From NCBI GenBank assembly GCA_016987375.1, contig PJRA01000018.1, positions 189,611 through 218,975 of the forward strand: a DNA stretch of 29,365 nucleotides. The letters are read 5' to 3'. Shown here piece after piece: positions 19,437-29,365 of the stretch; positions within the stretch are counted from its first letter, which is position 1, and every line of letters begins with the position of its first letter. Both the position numbers and the translations under genes were made by a program. This stretch comes from Brachionus koreanus (Eukaryota > Rotifera > Eurotatoria > Ploima > Brachionidae). Below the pieces are notes generated by a model. It worked only from the letters and a program-made list of their open reading frames with translations, ran no database searches and was not told where the DNA came from.

Positions 19437-20216
19437 AATAATTGTGAGATATTTAGGTTATTGGCAATGCATAGTTTAATTGCTCCCAAACGATCATATT
19501 AAATAATTGAGAAAAAATTGCGCCTAACCTCATTGATTTGACATTTAAGCGATAAACATTGAACGACAGTCGACCCAAATATATTATTTTCAAATTTCTA
19601 GCTTTAACTGTTAAATTTGCTGATAATAAAGATAAGATTGCAATTGTTTTCTATTCTTTTTTTGTTTTCTAATCGGTGCTGGATTGATTTGCATTGCTTT
19701 CTTATTCAAATCTAACGTTTTAAACAAATCTCTAGGCTTATTGTATCTCTAAATGATTCTTAAGGCACTACTGCGCCAAGAACCCAAATATTTTTTTACT
19801 ATTTATTATTATTCTCTAATCTATTTTGTTTTCGTCGTCATTAAGTCAAATCATAATTTTTGACCTAAACTGAGACCTAAACAACAAAACAAAAAAGAAA
19901 ATATTTTCTTCAAAAACATAAATAATTAAATAAAGCGCTTAAAGTTGCTCTCAATTGATAAAAATAAATTTAAAACCCTCGTTTTTTATTTTTTTTTCTT
20001 ACTTGCTTAAATGACAAGCAATTTTATTAGGAATTATAATCCGATGAAATCTTTTTTTAAATAAACCATGTTTAAAAGGTGTTTAAGAAAAAAAAAAGAG
20101 TACAAGCAAAACAAATAAAGCCAAGGCTATTCGTGTTTTGTAATCTCAAAATACACTTTTTTTTCTCTTCTCCTAACAAAATAAATTCGGTAATCTTTTT
20201 AAAACTATTCGCAATA

Positions 20217-20240
20217 ACACACACACACACACACACACAC
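20217..20240. repeat. AC dinucleotide microsatellite
   Basis: About twelve uninterrupted AC units, followed by an A run. Confidence 0.85.
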
Positions 20241-20615
20241 AAAAAAAACCTAAATTATTTTCAATCTTTTTTATTTTGAAAAAAAAATGTTTGCAATTTT
20301 TAGGTCATCACAATTTATCTCATTTAGAGTTTGTCAGATTCTATTATTTTAAATTAAAAATTTGCTAGACTAAGTTTAATTTCAAAGTTTTCATTTGCTT
20401 TTTGTTTAATTATTATTTGCCGATAAAAATGAACAAAAAAAAATACAACAAAATTTTCCAAACGTTTCTATTTAAGTGCTTTGTATTTAGTTTATAAATA
20501 TATCTACGATACAATATATACTTCTTTTGCTTGTTAGACTAAGAGCAAGTCTAAGAGCCAAAAATATATCCTACTATTTTTTTTTAAATTAAAATCAATG
20601 ATTTGTAATTTATTA

Positions 20616-20736
20616 TTAATTTTGTGAGTTTCTTTTTTGAAACTGCTGCAGGGCCTTTGTGTTAAGATAGATCGGAGCATCTATCGCACAAACGTTCAAA
20701 AGACCCACTAAATGCCACTCGTTTTCTCTATAGCAA
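20616..20736 (-). CDS. Candidate terminal exon, unknown gene
   Basis: The minus strand, after a T-rich tract ending ATACTCTAG, has a single open frame of 39 codons to TAA: CYRENEWHLVGLLNVCAIDA, then PIYLNTKALQQFQKRNSQN. Codon use is less AT-biased than the flanks. The pattern W-x-LVG ... C ... P-x-Y distantly recalls the C-terminus of chymotrypsin-fold proteases, but I found no exon with a Gly-Asp-Ser-Gly-Gly site upstream, so I do not assign it. Confidence 0.3.
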
Positions 20737-22007
20737 CTAGAGTATAAAAATAAAAATCCTGTTTTTTTTTTTTTTTTTTTTAATTTTTTTATGAATCTAG
20801 AACGGAATCTCAATTAATTAAATATTTATAGACTATGTATGCTTTAAAAGTTTCTACTCATAGCGAGAGAGAAAGAGGGAAAAAATTAATTCGTTCAGCA
20901 CTCTTGAGAATTGGCACAATTTTTTTCTTCAAAATTTACCATTTCACAAATTGACAAATATTTATTTTTAGGAACAAAGAGAAAAAAGAGAGTAATTTTC
21001 ATTTTTATTTTTTATTAATTTGCATATGCTTTTTTTGATTAATAAAAAAATAAAATTAGAAAAATTTTTACTCAAAGAGTTTTTAGGGAAAAATAGCGAG
21101 ACCTTGAACCAGTTTATCTGAATTTTAAACTAAACGATTCTTCTTATCATTAAAACTAAAACAAATCAACACTTCAATTTATGCTTAGATTTGTCTTTAG
21201 TTAAAATAACTGATATCTTGATATCGTTCAACACAGAATTTTGATAAAATTCAAAATATTCTCCAAATATACAAATACCCATATTAATTTGAACAAGCTT
21301 AAATTAAAAAAAAACTTTAGTATTTTTCGTTTCAAAATTAACTTACAAAAAATGATCTCAAAATATTTCAAAAATATTTTTGTTATTTAAAAAAAAAAAA
21401 AATTATTTAAATTAAAAAGTCTGTTCAAAGAACGATTAATAATTGAATTTAATTGAAAATTAAATAATTAAACTATTTGTTATAGTTTTTTCTTTTTTAT
21501 TTTTAAATTCAAACTTTTATTAAAATAAAACATAAATTTTAATTAAATTGTTATTCTATTTGTACAACTTCAGACATTAGCACTTAATTTCATTCATTTA
21601 ATAAGCTTTTTTTAAATACAAAATGGCATCGGGAACACTTATGAAAACTTAAAAATTTTGTTATTAGGGTTAATAACTTGTTCTACAGATGAAACAAAGT
21701 GAAACAACTAATGAAAAAAGGTCCAAAACGTGTTCAAAATTGCATGCTATTTTGCTATTTATTGTCTTATTTTTATTTTTTTTACATCGCCTTGAATAAA
21801 TAAATAAAAATAAATGAATATTTAAAAGTATTTAAAATTAAACGCAATTAATTTTTCGAAAAAAAGTCAGTATTAATTAAATTTTTATTTAAGTTGAAAT
21901 TTTAATTTAAAAATCAAATTAAGATTAAAATATTCGATAAATTTAAATGATTTTTTTTCTCTTTTTAAAAGTTTTAACTTGTGAAAAACTCAACAAAAAG
22001 GTGTTTT

Positions 22008-22061
22008 AAAGTCTTTTAAAACTTGACTTCCAAAAAAATTCAAGTAAAGTCAAAAGACTTT
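22008..22061. repeat. Hairpin upstream of the flavoenzyme gene
   Basis: AAAGTCTTTT at 22008-22017 pairs perfectly with AAAAGACTTT at 22052-22061. The 34-nt loop contains a further weak match (ACTTGACTT against AAGTAAAGT). It lies about 300 nt before the start codon. Confidence 0.5.
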
Positions 22062-22356
22062 TAAACTTTTGAAAATTTAAACTTCGGCTTTATTCCTTTT
22101 GAACAACTCTGTTTAAAAATCATCAATTTTAGATGGCTCTGTAATGAACATTATTCCAATCTAAGTTTAATACAGAAAAAAATTAAGTGCTTATACTCTT
22201 TTATTTTAGAATAAAAATCTTGAGCAAAATTTTATGAAGAGAAATCGACATTTGATAGAATATTCTTAATCTAATCTTTAAAAATTAACGAATCTTGAAA
22301 TAAGCGTAAACTGAACATTATTTAAGACGGTTAAAATTTAAAATATTTATTTAAAA

Positions 22357-24080
22357 ATGTTTTTAATTTTACTGATTATTTTAGGGCAAATTTTGTGTGC
22401 GCTTGCCAGAGATCCAGTTTGGATAAATCCACTTAATCCAAACGACCCTGAAAGATTGCCTAGTGGCCAAGAGAAAAATGTCTTAATAATTGGTGGTGGC
22501 TTAGCAGGTCTAAGTGCTGCTTTGGAATTGGCCGAAAGAGGATATTCAGTTACAATTAAAGAAAAATATACTCACATTGGTGGCAAATTGTTTTGCAAAC
22601 CAGTTAAAATTTTAAATCAAACTTTTTACATTGAACATGGTTTTCATGGTAAATTTAGTCAGATAAAAATAAAAAAAAAAAAAATTTATTCTTTTTAAAA
22701 ATATAAAGCCTGGTTTTACAATTATTACCAGTTTAAAGACATCAGAAAAAGACTTGGAATTGATAACAATTTCAAAAGATGGGATGCAGTTCATTATATA
22801 TTTCGTAATTATTTGCCCGAAGTTATTTACAGCGAAGGTCCATATCCTCTCAATTTGTTGGGCATAATTTCACGTAGTCCTAACCTAAAATTAACAGACG
22901 GAATTCTTTCTATTTTATCACTGCCTGACATGATTTTCTATGATTTTGATCATATAAATAAAAAATACGACAATCTAACTTTTCATGAATGGGCAATTGA
23001 AAAAAAAGTTGCTCAAGATTTTTATGATATTATTATGAAACCAGCTTTATCAGTTACTTTAAATGAACCAGAAACATTTAGTGCTGCTGAAATGCTCGCT
23101 TTTATACAAATTTACTTTTTGACCAATTCAGAAGCAGACACACGTGAGGTTGCAAATGTTAATTATTATCAAGCTATTCTTGGACCATGGAGTGACTATT
23201 TGAAAAAGCTAAATGTCAAGTAAAATAAAATAAAATTTCCATTTTTTTATTTTTACTTATTATTTAAAAATTAAATTAAAGTATTCAGTTTGATAAAGAA
23301 GTTGTTAGTCTTAAAGTAGATGAAAAAAATCTGAATGTTTATGGTAGTGTCGATAAGAATGGTGAAGATACAACTGTTTATGATTGGGTTGTAATGGCAG
23401 CTGAAGTCGGAGCAGTCAAGAAAATATTTAATAATACTTTGAAATATTATAACAATTCACCTAGTGTTAAAAATGTTCTCTCCAATTGTATTCAAAATCA
23501 CATTGGTCATATGAAAGTATCACCTGATTATAAAGTCGTGAGAATTTGGTTTGATAAACAATTGAATAGTAGTGCACCGAATATTTTAGAAACTCCGGAC
23601 TTTGCGCCTATAAATTTAGTTGCTCAATATCATTTATTAGAAGAAGAATTTGCTACATGGGCTCAGCAAACAGGTGGTTCAGTAATTGAATTTCATTGTT
23701 ATACATGGAGCTCTTTTTTTAGTTCTAATACTAGTGATGATCAAGTTTGGTCTTTAATTAGTCCTACAGTTAGAGAGATTTATCCGGAAATTTTTGAAAG
23801 AAACTTCAAAATATTAGACTATAATGTGAACAGTTTTCAAAATTTTGGTTCATTTGAAAAAGGTTTACTTGAGTATAGACCATATGTGAATAGTTTGGTA
23901 AAGAATAAATTGAAAAATATTTATCTAGCTGGAGATTGGATTCGTACTGATTATCCAGTAGCTTTGATGGAAAGAGCTGTTTCAACTGGACGTGAAGCTG
24001 CTAATCAAATACTTTTACAAGACAGTGTTAAACAAGTTCCTCTGCTAGTGGTTAATAAAAAAGGTCCTGGCTTGTTTTGA
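22357..24080 (+). CDS. FAD-dependent oxidoreductase, carotenoid-desaturase/CrtU-like, 3 exons, complete
   Basis: Exons 22357-22648, 22709-23219 and 23282-24080 join at GT-AG sites in frame: 1602 nt, 533 residues and a stop. Residues 1-17 are a signal peptide (MFLILLIILGQILCALA), so the protein should enter the secretory pathway. A dinucleotide-binding motif follows (VLIIGGGLAGLSAALELAE, glycines 46, 48 and 51, acidic Glu69 at the end of the second strand), then HIGGK at 73-77. The C-terminus has the FAD-binding end of this superfamily (YLAGDWIRTDYPVALMERAV, then GREAANQIL). The GDW...P..LMERA..TGR..AN pattern is typical of bacterial and cyanobacterial phytoene/zeta-carotene desaturases and isorenieratene synthase-type enzymes, more than of animal monoamine oxidases. 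It probably oxidises a lipid or isoprenoid substrate using bound FAD; the substrate is unknown. The start is the only Met before the signal peptide. Both introns are about 60 nt, as in the host genes. An AATAAA follows 36 nt after the stop. Confidence 0.88.
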
Positions 24081-25914
24081 GGCAATTTTAACCTTTATAA
24101 GCCATCACTGTTTTTAATAAAATAATTTGAATTTTTTTTTAAATAACCTATTTTAGAATCATCCTTAAATTTAAAGAATTAGGTCTTAAAGCATTAAAGC
24201 TTTCTAATCTATTTTTAATAATTTTAATTTTTAATAATAACAAATTTAATAAAATTTAATATTAAAAAAAATAAAAATTTCTTAGAAACTTTAACAAGAG
24301 CATTCATTTCGATTGTTTACTTTTCTAAGGTTCTATTTGATAGAATTATCTAGAATAGTTAAATAAGTAAATGTTTACGCAAATAGATTTTAAATGCTTT
24401 GGGAGAATATTTCGCAGGGGAAAAATAACACAATAATTAGAATCATTAAAAAAAATCCTTGAAAACTTGAATAAAAGTCAACAAAAAATTTAACTAATTG
24501 AGGCTTTATTGTCAAGCAAAATTTACAATTGAAGATAAATAATGAATTCGTTACGTCTATTATTTGCATTTTTAAAATAATTTTGTTTTATTTGCTCTAA
24601 AACAACTTGAAAATTCTAAAATGTTGAGTATTAACTTTAAGAATAAAACTAATTAATTAAATAACATTTTATTTATGGTTTTTATTTAAGAAAAAATATC
24701 AAACAAAATTAAGAAATTTGGCCTTAAAACTGAATGAAAAATTTGAACAAATTCAAAAAAAAAAAGAAGAATTTAAATAAAAAATTAAATGATAATGACT
24801 TCTATAGATCTCATAATGAATCTTAAAACGAGCACCATATGAAACCTTTGAGTGAACAGGATTCACATAGGTTCAACTTAATATAAAACTTTTCTTCTTT
24901 AGTTTTTTTTCTCATTTTTTTTCTCAGTATTTAGAAAAAAATATTACAACTTATACTAATATTTCTACATATTTTGCTAATTTAAAAGCTTAATTTATTT
25001 TTTAATAAAGAATTTTAACAACGACAATTTTAATTGTATAAATTTTTCAAAAAATTTTATCTCCTTTTTTTTAAATTAGAATTTTATTTAAAACTTTGAA
25101 TAAAATAATTTATTTGAATAAATCAATTTTAATCATAATTTTTAATCATAATATTTTGAATAAAAAAAAACACTAATATGAAAGTTATAATTATTTTGAA
25201 TTCGCGTTTGAATTTTTATCGCAGATTTTTAAATTTTTGTAGAATTTTGAAGCTTCTGTTTTATTTAATTTTTAAAAACTATTGATATTCCTAAAAAATG
25301 CATTAAAAAATATCAAAATGAAAAAGCTCAAATTTAATCTTACGGTTAAAGAAAAACAAAATTTTGTTACTACATTAAAATAGTTATTATATTTCAAATT
25401 TAAAAACACTGTTTTTATTTATTTGTTGATAATTCAGTGTAGCACTTATAGAACTAATTAACAGCCTTTAGAAAAAAAGTTATAAAATTTTTAAATATTA
25501 ATTTTTGTTTTATTTTTTAATTTTGTACCAAATTTCACAAAATCGATTATTCAACAAATTTAAAATTTAGAATTTGACAATGTGAAATTTTAGTACATAA
25601 AATACAGTTAAAATATAAAAATCGATATTTTTTTTTAATTGGCAAAAAATGGTTCACAAACTATACAATATTGTACTAATTTTTAAAAATGAAAACTTAG
25701 CTCTGCAAAAAATGTCCAATTAAGCTTAGAATTAATTTGTTCATAATTGTACAATATTGCACTATATATATTTTGTTCATTATAGAAACATTTTTGCACA
25801 GTTAAAAATAAAATTATATCCTTTTTTCTTTTTGAACTGTAATTTTTGTATTAAAATTTTAAATCACATTTCTTTTTTTTTTTAGTTCAAATAATAAAAA
25901 TAGTTTTTAAAAAA
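24081..25914. other. AT-rich spacer after the flavoenzyme gene
   Basis: No coding frame supported on either strand. Apart from the poly(A) signal at its left end, it holds two same-direction copies of a TACAATATTG palindromic motif at about 25661-25677 and 25742-25759. The rest is A/T runs. Confidence 0.55.
24116..24121 (+). terminator. Poly(A) signal of the flavoenzyme gene
   Basis: AATAAA 36 nt after the TGA stop; short 3' UTRs are plausible in this compact genome. Confidence 0.5.
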
Positions 25915-26990
25915 AGCTAATAACATCAGACCAATCACCATCTTAGACACACTCGCAAACATCTACGAAAAACTATAAATGAGCTCGAAAAATCACACAA
26001 CGGCATCCCAGTCCAATTTTGATTCACTTCTAGATCATCTTGTAACCACGCAGTGTTCGTCTTAAATGAAACAATATTACACACGATAAGAAAAGATAAA
26101 CCCGTTTATTTATGTTCAATCGATGACAGTAAAGCATTCGATTCAACAAGTTAAAAGGTAAAACTACGATCCGAGTCAAACAAGGAGGACCACTTTCTCG
26201 CAAGCTATTCACTATTTACTTAGAAGAGTAAGTGGAAATAAAAGAAAAAGAAAACACCGGAATATATAAAGGAAATCAACAAATCCCGATAATCTTATAC
26301 GCTGATGATATCCTACTCCAGAGAACAGAAAAAACCAAAATCCAAAGAGCAATTAAAATTTGTGAAACAAATGGAAAAAAGAACGAAATAAAATTCAACC
26401 CAGAAAACACTAAACTCATCAGATCTGGTAGCAAAAAAAATAGAGAAAAAATGATAGATTAAAATGGGCTCAAAAATATTAGGCTAAGAACAAATATCAA
26501 AACCAGCCTCTATATGACATTCTGCCGACATTTACTGACCTATGGATTCGAGACAATCAAGCTTAACCAAATTGCAGATGGCAACTAGGTGAAGAAAATG
26601 TTTGGACTCTGCAAGGGATAAAGAACTACAAAACTGATAACCGCGTTTAATATGGAACCAATGGAGATAGTATGGGAAAAGAGAAAATTGTCCTTCAAAA
26701 TGAGATAATCAAACAACAAATATACAAAACACTAGTGAACAATATCTTAAATGAAACAAGAGATAAAGAAAATAGAACTAGCAAAAAATCCTTCATAGAT
26801 GAAATGAAAACCATACTAGAAACAAAAACAATAAAGATAATATGTCAGCCAAAGCAAGTGATAGGATAAAGCTTGAAAACAAGCTTAACAAAAAAGAAAG
26901 CAGAGATAGAGTCAATTAGGTATCTTTTTAGAGAATCGAGTGAGAAAAATAGAAAAATTCTAGAACTAATCCTCAATTCATATTAAAGAG
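25915..26990 (+). mobile_element. Decayed non-LTR retrotransposon (LINE) reverse transcriptase fragment
   Basis: 5'-truncated and scattered with stops and frameshifts. Conserved reverse-transcriptase blocks appear in order: IRPITILDTLANIYEKL at about 25927; SQSNFDSLLDH-type and MKQYYTR-type pieces of the finger region in shifted frames; TIRVKQGGPLSRKLFTIYLE near 26170-26220; then GNQQIPIILYADDILL with the catalytic YADD near 26270-26320. The best intact stretch is 26232-26462. The thumb and C-terminal part follows (SLYMTFCRHLLTYGFE; MEPMEIVWEKRK) with many stops up to about 26985. The closest style is RTE/CR1-like LINEs. No endonuclease domain is present and I found no clear target-site duplication. 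It is inactive. Confidence 0.85.
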
Positions 26991-27105
26991 ATTATAATTT
27001 ACATTAATTGCATTATTAATTTTGGAACAAAAAACAAAAATTTAAATTAATTAAAAAAGACTTTTTTTCTAGTGGATTAAAAATCGTTCTTCAAAATGTA
27101 TTAAC

Positions 27106-27124
27106 TGATACAAGGCTTGTATCA
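27106..27124. repeat. 19-nt palindrome (first of a pair)
   Basis: TGATACAAGGCTTGTATCA: nine perfect base pairs around one central base. With its flanks it also matches the reverse complement of the second copy at 27230-27248. Confidence 0.75.
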
Positions 27125-27229
27125 TCTAAATTTAATTTTTGTAAAGCATCTGCAAATTAATTTTAATAATTTTCTAATGGATATTCTGTTTTGCACAATT
27201 GCAAAGTTTTCGCAAAGACTAAATTTGGG

Positions 27230-27248
27230 TGATACAAAACTTGTATCA
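27230..27248. repeat. 19-nt palindrome (second of a pair)
   Basis: TGATACAAAACTTGTATCA: eight perfect base pairs around AAC. The flanks (AAATTTGGG before, GTTGATAC after) mirror those of the first copy (AACTGATAC before, ATCTAAATTT after), making an inverted pair about 125 nt apart from centre to centre. Confidence 0.75.
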
Positions 27249-27639
27249 GTTGATACTTTTTACAGATCAATTTTTGGACCCTTAGAAAAAAAGCTTTCTA
27301 ATTTAAAATTTTTGTTTTTGGTTTTTTTCCAAAATTCACAATGCCGCCGGAAATTTAAAGCTAGTAGATTCTTCTTAAATTGTTTTTAGAATATTATTTT
27401 GTAATGCAATGCAAGAAACTTTATTTATTTATTTGTTTGTTTTATGTACCTAACTAATGTTCCTTCAGATTAATAAAAAAAAATAAAGTAAATTTAAAAT
27501 AAAATAAATAATATAAAGAAAATAATGAGTAAATGATTACGCTTCCAATGAATAATTATTAACCTGACTTTTGAAGTAGATTTTTTATTTTATTTTTATA
27601 ACGTTTTAGAAAAAAAAAATACTAATAAAAAAAAACAAC

Positions 27640-28495
27640 TAATTCATCGATTTTCTGTCGATTTTGGATCTGATTCTGATTCGAATTCGTAATTGAGTCA
27701 TTCCAAAAGAGCTCTCACATGCGTCCTCTTCTTCTTGGCGATTCGTCAACTGTTTTTTCGGTTGGATTTTCTATTCGCTTTCTGATTAACGTTTTGAAGA
27801 GTTTTTTGTAAAAAATAGAGTGATATTTGTTTTGGAAATTGATTTTTTATGGCAATATACTGGTCTTCACTCGGTTCACTCGACGAACAAAATTTTTTGG
27901 ACTGGGATATTAAGACAAGTGTCACTTAATGCGGAGGAATGGCGAGATTTTTGTTCCATATTCCAGTTTCCAGAAAACTCTGGAGTTTTTGGAACTGCAT
28001 TGTAGGACTTAATATTTGTTTAACGTTCAGTTTCATCAGATAACTACGCTCCAGGGATTTTAACTTTTCAGTCAAAGAACATTTTTGGACTAAGTGTCCT
28101 TTTTGTTGACATTTGCCACAAATTGACTGTTTGAGTTGGACCTTTGCAATGTCCGTCTTTATTACAAAGTAACACTTTGGCTTTTGTCTAGTTAAAGTAA
28201 CAACACATTTTAACTCATATATTACTGTTGGTCCAGATAAACTTAGAGCTATTGGATCGGCGGTCTCACTCTTCCAGTGTGAATTCTTGATCGTTTAATT
28301 TAACTTCACATTGGAAAAATGGGTTAGATTTAACGTGAAATTAAATTCAATTATCCAGAATTTGTTTGTGTAATTAAGTATTAATTAAGGAACGATACAA
28401 AGTAAGAAGATTTTTCCAAAAAATCTAAATGTCCTTCTCTTAAGATAGCTTTTAATAAGCTTTCATCGGAGCTCCGTCTTAGTCTAAAAGAAAAT
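27640..28495 (-). pseudogene. Decayed LINE ORF1 (gag-like) with CCHC zinc knuckle
   Basis: Read leftwards from 28495. SFRLRRSSDESLLKAILREG (stop after SYFVSFLN) is followed, after a gap, by NPFFQCEVKLNDQEFTLEE. A frameshift leads into the longest piece (TADPIALSLSGPTVIYELKC), which contains a CCHC knuckle near 28100 (CGKCQQKGHLVQKC: Cys-x2-Cys-x4-His-x4-Cys). It continues KSLERSYLMKLNVKQILSP to a stop near 27930. Further left are frame-shifted C-terminal scraps (SEDQYIAIKNQFPKQISLYF; ESPRRRGRM; a polar tail). CCHC knuckles of this spacing are RNA-binding parts of ORF1 in jockey/CR1-like LINEs and of gag proteins. Multiple stops and shifts show that it is dead. Confidence 0.7.
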
Positions 28496-28499
28496 TGAA

Positions 28500-29257
28500 A
28501 CAAAAACTGGCTCGATTATATAAATAAAACAGGAAAAAATCCATTGTTAAGGAGGCTTTTTTGGAGGAAAATAAATAAATTCAGATCAAAGAAATCTTCT
28601 AGACAAATTCCATCACAAGATGGTAAAGAAATTAATACGATATAGATAAAGGAAAAATCTCTGGCGATCTATTAGCTACTAGTATTACTATAAATAAAAG
28701 ATTTCTTAAATAAGGTACACAACAATTTTAATGAGCCCATTACAAAAAAGTCAAATTCTTAGGCATTACACTCAAAACAAAACTTACATTTTGTCCAATG
28801 GTGTAATTCAAGGCTTAATATAATAAAATATCACTCAAATAGGAAATGGGGTCTAAAACCAAAAACATTATGTAATCTTTACAAATCTTTGATAAGATCA
28901 ATCTTGGGCTATTATTTTCGTTGTTTAAATTCTTTTTCAGAAACTAACATCAAAAAAATACAAGTTATTCAAAATTCAGCAATTCGATCTACTTTTAAGC
29001 TGAAATATGATACCCCATCCAATATTATGCACCAAGAGGCCTTCATTAAACTTCAACTACTAACAGTTTCAAATCGGCTCTTTGAGTTGAGTGAGAGATA
29101 TGTAAGGACAGGATTGAATCACTCTGTTCCACTGGTCGTCAGACTGGTGGAAGAATCTAGAAAAAGTTTCGAATCAAGATTCATCGAATATCCTACTACA
29201 TTGTGTTATTGCTACCTAACAATTCCTTCTTTTTTTCCTGAACTACCAAGTATTTAA
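28500..29257 (+). pseudogene. Decayed jockey/CR1-like LINE ORF2, RT core deleted
   Basis: The plus strand reads WLDYINKTGKNPLLRRLFWR and KINKFRSKKSSRQIP, the region just before the reverse transcriptase. After a frameshift comes GDLLATSIT, and then the sequence jumps to KVKFLGITLKTKLTF, the thumb region, so the catalytic core with its YADD motif is missing. The C-terminal part is open from about 28889 to the TAA at 29257 (LYKSLIRSILGYYFRCLN, IKKIQVIQNSAIRSTFKLKY, then LFELSERYVRTGLNHSVPL), typical of the region after the RT in jockey-like ORF2. The 3' end of the element is likely in the T-rich stretch near 29330 or beyond the window. It lies head-to-head with the ORF1 remnant on its left. Confidence 0.8.
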
Positions 29258-29365
29258 ACATGTCTAACCTCTAGATATTTCAACAGATCGTTTTTAATTT
29301 TCTTTTTATTACTTAGACTTATTTATCCTTTTTTTTTTAATATTTTTATTTATTTATTTTTATTT
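29258..29365. other. Probable 3' tail of the LINE fragment
   Basis: T-rich, non-coding end of the window, following the ORF2 stop codon. No target-site duplication can be judged because the window ends here. Confidence 0.4.

Larger units (their letters stand above)
15843..22356. other. 6.5-kb AT-rich intergenic region
   Basis: No long coding frame on either strand. It contains AC/AG microsatellites (19404-19436, 20217-20240), an AT-rich palindromic block (about 19118-19165), long A or T runs (20761-20780 is T-only), a degenerate tandem pair near 17.6-17.8 kb, a hairpin at 22008-22061 and two short minus-strand candidate terminal exons (listed separately). It should also hold the WD40 gene promoter on its left and the flavoenzyme promoter on its right. 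Short GC-richer islands may be exons of a gene that I cannot assemble. Confidence 0.6.
26991..27639. other. Spacer with facing palindromes
   Basis: AT-rich. A 90-codon plus-strand frame (27117-27389) has no ATG at its start, runs through the palindromes and shows no family match, so I do not call it a gene. The notable content is the palindrome pair at 27106-27248. Confidence 0.5.

Noticed and set aside
27117..27389. A 90-codon plus-strand frame near the palindromes
   Set aside because: It begins at a non-ATG codon, runs through the palindrome pair and shows no recognisable domain.
1..29365. tRNA, rRNA, CRISPR array or bacterial operon signals
   Set aside because: None seen. Spliced genes and poly(A)-type ends show a eukaryotic nuclear region; regular dinucleotide runs are microsatellites, not spacer-repeat arrays.

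Overview
The window is AT-rich animal DNA. Its genes are split by many short GT-AG introns (about 50-100 nt), interrupted by a few long ones, and it carries decayed Tc1/mariner, piggyBac-like and non-LTR elements. Nothing prokaryotic or organellar is visible apart from one gene whose best family match is a bacterial-type flavoenzyme. The style (very low GC, T-rich intron ends, asparagine/lysine-rich proteins, polyglutamine tracts, many LINE scraps) would suit a monogonont rotifer such as Brachionus. That is an inference from style, not a proof.

Layout, left to right. (1) 1-616, minus: an internally deleted, stop-riddled Tc1/mariner-type transposase. (2) 1043-6835, minus: a complete 14-exon gene for a membrane-anchored M1 aminopeptidase (aminopeptidase N type). 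Its reconstructed reading frame closes exactly at 980 residues. Its 2.1-kb intron holds an opposite-strand 98-codon ORF for a small two-helix membrane protein and a pair of inverted 41-nt repeats. (3) 7710-8670, minus: a complete five-exon centrin-3-like gene (167 residues). (4) 9032-10517, minus: the last two exons of a gene I cannot name. The intron between them contains a 224-bp TTAA-flanked miniature piggyBac-like element. (5) 11484-15842, minus: one 4.36-kb exon coding for a WDR62/MAPKBP1-family WD40 scaffold with polyglutamine, polyserine and Glu/Asn/Asp-repeat tails. Its last codons run over a plausible splice donor. (6) 15843-22356: 6.5 kb of mostly non-coding AT-rich DNA with microsatellites and a few weak minus-strand candidate terminal exons. 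(7) 22357-24080, plus: a complete three-exon gene for a secreted or lumenal FAD-dependent amine-oxidase/carotenoid-desaturase-type oxidoreductase (533 residues). (8) 24081-29365: a repeat-rich tail with a decayed LINE reverse transcriptase (YADD motif), a pair of facing palindromes, and a head-to-head arrangement of a CCHC-knuckle ORF1 fragment (minus) and a jockey/CR1-like ORF2 fragment (plus).

The cellular genes show no shared pathway: a surface peptidase, a centriolar calcium-binding protein, a JNK/spindle scaffold and a flavoenzyme. Centrin-3 and WDR62 both act at centrosomes, but their proximity here is probably chance. The most unusual items are the carotenoid-desaturase-like gene (candidate horizontal transfer since given introns and a signal peptide), the small piggyBac-type element inside a gene, the palindrome pair near 27.1-27.25 kb and the inverted LINE composite. 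No CRISPR array, rRNA or tRNA was found.
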